Source of the DNA: Gerris lacustris
Taxonomy: Eukaryota; Arthropoda; Insecta; Hemiptera; Gerridae
Assembly: GCA_951217055.1 (NCBI GenBank)
Contig: OX578284.1
Span: 17,163,187 to 17,227,186, forward strand
DNA: 64,000 nucleotides
Direction of reading: 5' to 3'
Part shown: positions 57,134 to 64,000 of the stretch, piece after piece
Layout of the letters: every line of letters starts with the position of its first letter
How positions within the stretch are numbered: the stretch's first letter is position 1
Notes under the pieces: generated by a model
Told to the model about the DNA's origin: nothing
The model's input: only the letters and a program-made list of their open reading frames with translations
Databases searched by the model: none
Made by a program: the position numbers and the translations under genes

Positions 57134-57401
57134 AGTATTTCTTTAGATTGTTACTCCCCTGGTTTTTGTTTTTTTTGTTTTTATAGATTATAAATGGATA
57201 TAATTATTTATACATTCATTGTCTAAATAACTATTAAGAAAATGGGATGTTTAGTCCAATGTACTTTGGGACAAAGGAATATCACACTTCTGTTCTTATA
57301 AGGAGATTAACAGTATAAAGAAGAACATTCTGTACACTTTCTTTAGATTGTTACTCCCTTCTGTATTATTTATAAGGGGAGTAAAAATCTAAAGAAGTGC
57401 C
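57134..57401. mobile_element. GGTACTTC-type MITE, copy 4 (long form)
   Basis: Ends AGTATTTCTTTAGATTGTTA and, read inward, GGCACTTCTTTAGATTTTTA. The flanks AATTTTAC and AATTTTAT agree at seven of eight positions. It carries the extra inverted unit beginning TTCTGTACACTTTCTTTAGA, as in copies 1 and 3. Confidence 0.87.
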
Positions 57402-57459
57402 AATTTTATAATGCTAAATTTTGAACGGTTGTAAAGTGGACTTAATAAATTAGGTGAAA

Positions 57460-58090
57460 GAGTTACCCACATACACCCTTAGTCCTAGTTCCTCCTTATA
57501 CACTTATATATGCACTGATGAATACTCCTTTCTTCTTAAACAACCTAAAAGTGAAACTAGCTGTTAACTAAATAGAAACATCATCAGTACAAAGGATAAT
57601 TGATGTATCAGGATGGAATTAGAAGCATCAAGTGTTATATAAGTAAACAACTTTTTATTTGTACATCTACAAAACTAATTCTTGTCTCCCTGCTTCCAAG
57701 CACTGATGATCATTCTCTTCTCTTCACAACAGCTTTAAAAAAGGTGAAGACTAAGCTAATATAAGGTGTGAGTAGTCATCACTAGCGCAAAAGAAAAAGG
57801 AGACTAGAAGAACTAGAAGTTTGCAGATGCTGCAGGGCAAATTCAGAAACCTAATCAGTATTAATGAGGCTAATGAGTCTGTCTGTATACATCCACAGAC
57901 CTCTATTTCCTCCTGACACCCTGCTACCCAGCACTGATGATAATTTTCTTCTCTTCACAACAGATTTATTAAAGGTACATGAGATGAACTTATGAGAGAC
58001 CATCATCAGTACTAAAGAGAGAGCACTAAGAGTTTGCAAATGAAGTAGGACATTATATGAAGAACTGATGATTTTTGGTTAATTAGGATT
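57460..58090. repeat. Diverged tandem units of about 228 bp
   Basis: CCCTGCTTCCAAGCACTGAT near 57688 and CCCTGCTACCCAGCACTGAT near 57916 are followed by the common block TTCTCTTCACAACAG and by AAAGGT. A third, weaker unit precedes them, with GCACTGATGAATACTCCTTT near 57510 and ATCATCAGTAC in units 1 and 3. The block TTCTTCTCTTCACAACAG looks like a 3' splice site but recurs only because of the duplication. Confidence 0.75.
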
Positions 58091-59040
58091 GCAATAGGAA
58101 AGTTTGTAATTAGGATTTCAAACTAACCACAATCATCTCAGATTCCTAGTTTACTCTTAATTCCCTTCTATCCAATATTGATTAGAACCTAATTTGAGAG
58201 CACGTGGGGGGAAAGACACGATACATTTCTACAAAAAATAATTAAATTAACATTCCAAACAAACAAAAATATAAATTACAAAGAATAAATTTTATACATT
58301 AACATTATAATTTTAAATATAAATAAATAATAAATGAAAGGACGAAAGAATAAAAAAAAAAAAACTTAATATCTTTATAAATGGGTAACGGGAATTAAGA
58401 ATTAAATAAAAATAACTATCAATTATAACAATATAAATAAATTAGCAAAATGCATTTACAGTTTTTATTTTACAAATCCAAACTTTTTGTATTTTTTTTA
58501 TTTTTTATTTTTTTATGACACATCATTACAGAGAAATCATGATATTTCCAAAAAAAAACATCTCTCCACCATTAGTGAGATTTATTGTATGAAACTGGCA
58601 TTCAACCTCTAGTGTTCATCTTCTTAGCCAGTGAGATTAATATGAATGAGAAAGAATCAGTATCAGTTTAAGAGAGAGGTGTAAATCATCTGATGACCTG
58701 ATGATTTAAAACTTCTGTCTTAACTCCAAGACTCTTTTTATCACATTTCTACTAGTTTCGCCACCACTGAATTTGATCATTAGTGTGTTTGAAATTCAGC
58801 TTTGAACAATATTTATTTTTGGTGGAGAGGTATTTTAATTTATTCTTTCAATAGCTAATTTTCAATAAAGATTGCTATATTTTTAAAAATAAATTATTTA
58901 GTTTTTCTTTTACTTTGAGCTTTATTCTATATGATTCAATTTCAAAAGATATAAGTGAAAACTAACGATGATATAAAATTTTACCAGTCTATAATTTCCA
59001 AATGCAGCAAGTATAAAAAATAAGCTTTTCTTAAAAAAAA
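58091..59040. other. AT-rich sequence downstream of the ephexin exon
   Basis: Downstream on the gene's minus strand. 58585-58740 contains GTGAGATTAATATGAATGAG and CATCTGATGACCTGATGATT with weak similarity to the neighbouring 228-bp units. No gene. Confidence 0.45.
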
Positions 59041-59083
59041 AAAAAACACATTATATTGTAGAAGAGAATATAATGTGTTTTTT
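59041..59083 (-). repeat. Perfect 17-bp hairpin downstream of the ephexin stop
   Basis: AAAAAACACATTATATT (59041-59057) is exactly complemented at 59067-59083 across a 9-base loop. It lies about 120 bp past the stop codon and about 50 bp past the candidate AATAAA on the minus strand. It could be the end of the 3' untranslated region, a transcription-termination aid or simply a tiny MITE remnant. Confidence 0.7.
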
Positions 59084-59131
59084 CCAAAATGTTAAAGTTT
59101 GAAACACCAAAAAATTCACTGATGCTTTTCG

Positions 59132-59137
59132 TTTATT
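59132..59137 (-). terminator. Candidate poly(A) signal of the ephexin-like gene
   Basis: AATAAA on the minus strand, 63 bp after the TAA stop. Position is plausible; the hexamer alone is weak evidence in this AT-rich DNA. Confidence 0.4.
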
Positions 59138-59200
59138 ACCTATTCCATTTTAAACGGTAGATAAAAAAAGATTCTAGTCGAGACAAGAGGTAGTGATGTA

Positions 59201-59379
59201 TTATTGTTTGGATGTGTTGTTACTCATATTCTTCTGTATGTACGAGCTTGTGATTGCAAGAAATCGATATCGGAGTTTGAGATTTCTCGCACGCATATGA
59301 GCTGATGCTATTTCAATTGTATAGTTACCAGGGAACCAACCCTTCTCACCATCACGAATCCTTTCACCATAATACCAAC
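59201..59379 (-). CDS. Exn: Last exon of an ephexin-family RhoGEF (SH3 C-terminal half)
   Basis: After the acceptor TTTTCTTGTTGTTAG| the exon reads GT-TGG..., completing a split Gly codon, then WYYGERIRDGEKGWFPGNYT, IEI and a tail ASAHMRARNLKLRYRFLAIT before a TAA stop. GW..GE..(D)GE.GWFP.NY is the second half of an SH3 domain (RT-loop end, conserved Trp, Pro and Tyr of the ligand groove). The Arg-rich tail HMRARNLKLRYRFLA is typical of ephexins (NGEF, ARHGEF5/15/16/19 and fly Ephexin), which have DH-PH-SH3 order. They load GTP onto Rho GTPases at the membrane and in axons and synapses. The DH, PH and first SH3 half should be encoded at higher coordinates; none was recognised before 64000. 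The assignment rests on a short exon but a very characteristic one. Confidence 0.82.
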
Positions 59380-59445
59380 CTAACAACAAGAAAATAATAA
59401 AAGTATTAGTAATAAAAATAAAAAAGTATTAATACAAATAAAAAT

Positions 59446-60001
59446 AGACAGTCAATTAGTGTGGTTCATAGCTTCCTCGCATCCTATTATGTACTATAAC
59501 AATTATTATTATATTACTTTATTGTTATATTGATTATTTTGTAAAAACAATTAATAGTTTTAGCGATCTTTAAAACTTCATAGCGGTGTCGCTGTTGGTT
59601 TTACTAAAAAATTGTATTTAAAAAAAAATGTTTGTCACATTGAATAGATGAAGTTAGATTTTTATCCTGACCTAAAATTCCAATTTTAAATTTAAAGTTC
59701 ACGTTTACGCGAGCGTTGTTCGTGAACGCTTGGATGGATAACGTTGTCCAACGAACCCGTCCTGGACATTGGTAAAATGAACATTTCTACCAAATTTCAT
59801 CAAAATCGGTGGACATTTACTCAAGTTATCGTCATAATTCGCGGACACATAGACCGACAGACAGATAGACACGAGACCAAAAATGTTCCCTGATGTCTGA
59901 AACGGATTTCTGTCTTGGAATTTTTGAAAATGGAGGCATAAAAGTTTTTCGTTCTCAAAAGTGAACACAATGCTTCCGTTATCTTCGGTAAGCTCGGAAG
60001 C
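59446..60001. mobile_element. Family X repeat, best-preserved core
   Basis: Starts ACAGTCAATTAGTGTGGTTC and ends CTTCGGTAAGCTCGGAAGC, as at 54541-55127. The core holds TTTACGCGAGCGTTGTTCGT, ACCAAATTTCATCAAAATCG, CAAGTTATCG, a GACCGACAGACAG block and AATGTTCCCTGATGTCTGAA. It lies in the last intron or just inside the ephexin-like gene. The minus-strand frames 59705-60142 and 59821-60027 are readings of the repeat. Confidence 0.8.
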
Positions 60002-60114
60002 AAAATAAATAATAATAGTAAAAACACAGTTTTTTTTTTTTTTTTTTTTTGTTTTTTTGTTTAGTTGTACGACATTACAAGTGTTGAAGTGGAATGGATA
60101 CAGACAAATAAAAA

Positions 60115-60200
60115 TGTACCGTGCCACCATGAATTGAACCATAGACCCCTGGTTTTAAATGACTGATCAAATTGAGCTATTAGCCCAGTAAAAAACTGGG
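60115..60200 (-). repeat. tRNA-derived SINE head
   Basis: On the minus strand TGGGCTAATAGCTCAATTTG + ATCAG gives an A-box and D-arm-like start, and CTATGGTTCAATTCATGG gives a T-arm with a five-pair stem and an eight-base loop (B-box GGTTCAATTCA). The anticodon region is degenerate. A T-run at 60031-60060 (poly(A) on the minus strand) lies where a SINE tail would be. A decayed SINE is much more likely than a tRNA gene. Confidence 0.65.
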
Positions 60201-60412
60201 AATCTGCTGGAACAAAATCAAGCAAAGCTGAATTTTCACACACACATTTATTAAGACATTATAAGTAAGGTGTGAAAAATCCTTATCAATATCATGGTGG
60301 CTTCCACAAATATTTAAGGTCAATTCCTAACATCTTAACATTAGCTCACTGTCAACGTTCCACAAAAGCTTAAAATAGCTTATTAGCCCACACTTACATT
60401 ATAATTATTATT

Positions 60413-60890
60413 AGAGGATATGTTAGCGAAATGCTATCAAATAAAACACAGTAAGAAAGTTCTTGCTAACGTTTCGCTAAATTGAAATGTACTATATTTT
60501 CAAAACTCCCAATACCATAAATTTCAGAATGGCACCACCAATCTATGCAACAGTACAATATATGTTTTTGTTATTTTCATTATATTTTTTTGTTTTTTCA
60601 TAGAAGTACTTTTTCATTTTTGTATTGATAGCTATAGTTAGTATTTTAAGTAAATCTTATTCCGCTAATCTGCCTACCTGACACACCTTAACCTTTCCTA
60701 GTTTCTGGATTTTAACCACAAATCAATTCATTTCTTTACAACACGTCGCAGAGTCAACCTCAACCTTTTTTTTATTATTTTTATTTTATACTTTGTTTCA
60801 TGCTTTAATGGTGCTAATAAATTTAGCGAAACGTTAGCATAAACTTTCTCACTGTTTTTTATTTGACAACATCTTGCTAACATACCCTCT
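60413..60890. mobile_element. TIR element with ~75-bp arms
   Basis: The left arm starts AGAGGATATGTTAGCGAAAT and the right arm, read inward, AGAGGGTATGTTAGCAAGAT. Both continue with TCAAATAAAA, ACAGT(A/G)AGAAAGTT and GCTAACGTTTCGCTAAATT. The words TTAGCGAAA and GCTAACGTTTCGC are repeated within each arm. The centre is non-coding. The target duplication is unclear. Confidence 0.85.
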
Positions 60891-61535
60891 CATTATACTT
60901 GAACTCACGAACCACCACAATTATTATAATTATTGCTAATATAAAATCAAAACTTAGTGATCATTCTACAACATTAAACTACAGTTACATAGGTTTATCA
61001 AAAGGTACAAATTTTTAACATGGGTAAATAATAATCATTACATTAGATTCTAGGCCTTTAATTTTTAATAATTAATTAAAATTGTCGATAAACAGTAACA
61101 AATAAAAAATTAATGACACCTAAAGCAACAAAACTAATAAGCATATATGGCAAAATGTATTAATGAATTATAAAACTGAAGTGATAAATAGCTTAAAGCT
61201 GAGGATTATGTAGCATTAGTTAAGGAACCAGCACATTTATTGTGATTTAAAAAAAAAAAAAAAAAAAAAAATAAGGTATAAAGAATATCACCAGAACAAT
61301 TTCATTGGAAATGATATTGGACAAAATTTGGCTCAATAATTTAAATACTATATACTTTTAGAAGTTTGTTTTGGCCTCTCCAGTGCTAAATATGAATGAA
61401 AGAGAAAAGTGAATGTTAGACACTACCCATTTTCCTATAATTTTGGATTTTTTTTTTTTTACATTTTAATTTTCAGGGAAATAACCCAAATTAATGTTAT
61501 TATAAGCAACAGTGATGAAAATTTAACATGTTCAT
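60891..61535. other. AT-rich sequence without recognised gene
   Basis: No exon of the minus-strand ephexin-like gene could be recognised here. An A-run of about 25 bases lies near 61248. Confidence 0.45.
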
Positions 61536-61850
61536 AATTTATCAAGGGAGGAGATGCTAGGTAGCCTTTGATTATGCTACTGGGTAGTGGAAGTATTTCT
61601 GCCGTGGATAGTGGCAGTACTTCTGCTGTGCATTAAATAAATTTAGTTCAAGTGTTGTGAGTACATTACAGTAGCTGACCTCAGTAAGGCCAACAGGGTT
61701 AGTTGGTCAAGGATGTGGATTTAAAATGTTGGACAAATATGACACTGATGCATTTGATGGTGGTAATTATAATATGAAGGTCTTGAAATGCCAATGAGAG
61801 CCTTACATTGAATCTATCTTGTGGAAGAGACCGCAAGTACAATATAATTA
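61536..61850 (+). pseudogene. Possible copia-type retrotransposon relic (LTR end and gag start)
   Basis: MLDKYDTDAFDGGNYNMKVL at 61726 is followed, past one stop, by EPYIESILWKR. This resembles the start of copia-family gag, where an FDG.NY..WK...(R)ME.YL.....W motif follows the initiator closely. The preceding text from TGTTCATAATTTATC (about 61530) to GTGAGTACA (about 61664) begins TG and ends CA, as a short LTR would, but no second LTR or primer-binding site was identified. Very tentative. Confidence 0.3.
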
Positions 61851-62479
61851 GATTAAAATTTTACTTTTTAAAAAATCATTCCCTGCTTTCATGATTATGG
61901 ATATAAACCACAAAAGGGAATAACTTTAAACACCTATACACTGGTCAATGAACATCAGCTCATTTGTAGCTTATTTTTCTCTTCTCTCTCATTGGCCCAG
62001 AACAAGTGCAAGATTCTTTCATTTTGTTTACTGGAACATATCTATGATCATGGGATCGTCATCAGTACCAAATAAAAATTAAATTAATTTACAGGAAAAA
62101 AAGGAAGAGAGTGATGGTCAAAACAAATAAGCAAAGAGAAAAGAACAAAAGATTCAAATTTTTCATTTGATTATTACACCATCAGTAAAAAGATGCCTAA
62201 TGAAACACTCTAGCTAAATTTCATTAGGAAAATAAGATGCACTGGTTCCTTAATGCTTTAGATAGTAGAAACAGAAATCAGCTGTAACTATCAGCATACT
62301 TGCCTTCGTTTGTAAAAATTATTTCTGAATTTCAGTATTGACATCTCCCTTCTCTTCCACTTAACATTACAATAATATAAAAATTAAAAATCAACTAACA
62401 ATTAAAAAACTGAGAAAATATTTAAAATATAGTGCTAGAAAAAATAAAAATGTGTATCTTAAAAAATCAGGCTTAGATA
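61851..62479. other. AT-rich sequence without recognised gene
   Basis: 61960-62070 has a pyrimidine-rich stretch and TCATCAGTACCAAA, weakly like the 228-bp units at 57460. Nothing coding was supported. Confidence 0.4.
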
Positions 62480-62481
62480 TA

Positions 62482-63294
62482 CAGTAGAGTCTCGCTTATC
62501 CGGACCCCGCTAGTCCGGACATCCGTATAATCCGGACGGGCCAAAAGCTATGTACAATTTGGAACCAGGGCCTGTTCTGATTTATGAATTGTTAAGATTA
62601 TCAGGGTTTTTGTTTTTATTGTCCATTAATTTTTTTAAAAAAGGTTCCTAGTTAGTTTACAGGTGTATTTTCCAGCATGTCGACACGAGGAATACCAGGT
62701 ATTATTGTTAAAAATAAACAGATTAAGAAAAATTAGGAATAAGTAAGAACATCGATAAATCTGTTTCAGTTCCATAGAAATGTAGGGCGGAAGATGTAAA
62801 AGTTGTGTATTCCAGGAAATACAATTATATGTGACTGAGATGTGGAGAGGATTTTAAGAAACATTATAGCGGCGGCTCAAGGCAGTTCCATGAAATTTCG
62901 CCAAGCCGCCAATGTCTAATGTCTCAACTTTTTCTGAAATGATTATCACTCCTCGAATTTCAAATCGTAACACAACCTGTTTCTCAGGAAGTCCCTTCTA
63001 TACCTGCACCTGCATAATAGATTGTAATTTTATTTTAATTCATTTGATATTCGGACAGGTTACAGAACAGCCCTAGCCCTTAACTTTAACTTATATAGTG
63101 TTATACCTACGTCGTACAAGCATGCTTTGGAAACTAATAGAAGTAATTTTTTCGATAAAAACCTCGATTTTAATAGTTTTACCCTACTAAAGCTTGTTTT
63201 ACAGAAATTTTAAAACTGATTCTGTTTAATCCGGACTTTCGGTAATCCGGACTGGGTCCGGTCCCGTCAAACCCGGATTAGCGAGACTCTACTG
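62482..63294. mobile_element. Pogo/Tigger-type non-autonomous element
   Basis: Ends CAGTAGAGTCTCGCTTATCC and, read inward, CAGTAGAGTCTCGCTAATCC are nearly identical, in TA (62480-62481 and 63295-63296). TCCGGAC or TCCGGAT words repeat near both ends. This is the cleanest pogo-type copy of the three in the window. No transposase remains in its 813 bp. Confidence 0.95.
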
Positions 63295-63296
63295 TA

Positions 63297-64000
63297 AGCA
63301 GAAATCATGAGATTAAAAACTTTGCTTGAGCAGAAAATAGCTAAACAATATGCAGCTACTCTTGCGTCTTTGAAGACAGATTTACAAGTCTGTTTTCAAA
63401 TTTATAACAATGGAACAAGTAGTAGTGTTTATTACAAGTACAAGTGTAGATGAAATTTCTAAGACCATTGCAATCAAGTTCTCTAGTAATGAAGCTCAAC
63501 TTGAGGCAGAAATGCAGAGATAATACCTCACTGACAGATATCCGTATCTAAGATTTTGTAATTTTATAAATTTAGTTATAAGTTTATTACTAACGAACCC
63601 CTGTTAATTTATATATTTTTTAATTAAATAAAAATGACCTAAATTTATGTTTCTGTCCAAATTTACCAAAGGTAGATCTCTCAATAAGTTTTATGGCATG
63701 AGCACCACTTTGTTAAACAAACCATCAAATAAAAATTTAATAGGAAAGAACCTCAGGATATGAAAACATTAACTTCCGACAAAGCTAACAAGATACAAAA
63801 ACATAAGATAAAGGAGAAAACAAAAATTAGATTATTTCCACAACACAAAAAACTGCTCATTACTTAAATCAAATTAAGACAAAAAATTTGTCGAGACTAA
63901 TTTAAAAAAAAAAAAAAAAAAAACAATTTAACTTAACTCGGTCTTTGAGTTGTCAAAATCTCAAGCTCCCATTGACTCCCTACTCCCATTTTTAGAATCT
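63297..64000. other. Sequence without firmly recognised gene
   Basis: A plus-strand reading from about 63300 gives AEIMRLKTLLEQKIAKQYAA and TLASLKTDLQ, helix-like and moderately protein-like, then a second frame gives DEISKTIAIKFSSNEAQLEA. Together they suggest an old coding or retroelement remnant broken by frameshifts, but I cannot name it. The last 70 bases share GTCAAAATCTCAAGCTC with position 919. Confidence 0.3.

Noticed and set aside
57715..57970. TTCTTCTCTTCACAACAG as a splice acceptor of real exons
   Set aside because: The same block occurs in both 228-bp units, and the following sequence has no conserved open frame. It reflects the duplication.
59705..60142. 145-codon minus-strand frame near the ephexin exon
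   Set aside because: It covers the family X repeat and a T-run. The peptide is not related to RhoGEF domains, so it is not an upstream exon.
60115..60200. Functional tRNA gene on the minus strand
   Set aside because: The T-arm loop has eight bases, the anticodon arm does not fold and the acceptor ends do not pair. A SINE relic fits better.
61536..61670. A confident solo LTR
   Set aside because: TG...CA limits and nearby gag-like text are suggestive, but there is no second LTR, target duplication or primer-binding site, so it was kept only as a low-confidence relic.

Overview
The window looks like nuclear DNA from an animal with an AT-rich, repeat-packed genome, most likely an arthropod. There are no operons, ribosome binding sites or long open frames. 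A+T is very high, with many A, T, C and G homopolymer runs. The few convincing coding pieces are single exons bounded by splice signals, and transposon relics of Tc1/mariner, pogo, hAT and PIF/Harbinger type fill the space between them. Species cannot be fixed from sequence alone.

Genes. The clearest host gene is the last coding exon of an ephexin-type RhoGEF on the minus strand (59201-59379). It holds the second half of an SH3 domain followed by the basic tail typical of that family, with a phase-matched splice acceptor and a nearby poly(A) signal. Its other exons should lie at higher coordinates, but none was recognised before the window ends. A second likely host exon is a terminal exon on the plus strand (33130-33444) with an acceptor, a stop, a poly(A) signal and unusually high GC; I do not recognise its protein. 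Weaker coding candidates are at 27413-27697 (inside a transposon), 47923-48111 and 55789-55945. The first 185 bases are CpG-rich and may be a promoter or first exon.

Mobile DNA. Most of the structure is non-autonomous DNA transposons whose ends and target-site duplications can be read directly. Seven hAT-type elements carry 8-bp duplications (starting at 9407, 14811, 17696, 28689, 40950, 49157 and 51731). Four PIF/Harbinger-type elements carry 3-bp TTA/TAA duplications (6338, 11608, 40170, 50501). Three pogo/Tigger-type elements sit in TA (43402, 52807, 62482). Two MITE families share a GGTACTT terminus (6088 and 55554; 1139, 25561, 45065 and 57134). Two foldback elements have matching arms but different centres (24350 and 32454). 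Several further terminal-inverted-repeat elements could not be assigned (1736, 2982, 10621, 26569, 45473, 46415, 48700, 60413). Broken transposase pieces remain at 11841-11969 (Harbinger), 13435-13725, 14270-14650 and 35764-36350 (mariner), and possibly 19963-20316. One mariner relic (14105-16256) is split by a hAT element, which fixes their relative age.

Tandem repeats and retroposon traces. There are a 30-bp array (25085-25440), a 65-bp array (22195-22690), a 99-bp array inside a transposon (46460-47090), an (AT)n tract (51421-51500) and several two- or three-unit duplications. tRNA-derived SINE-like pieces occur at 2805, 16540, 35108 and 60115. The remaining sequence is AT-rich intron or intergenic DNA in which I see no gene.
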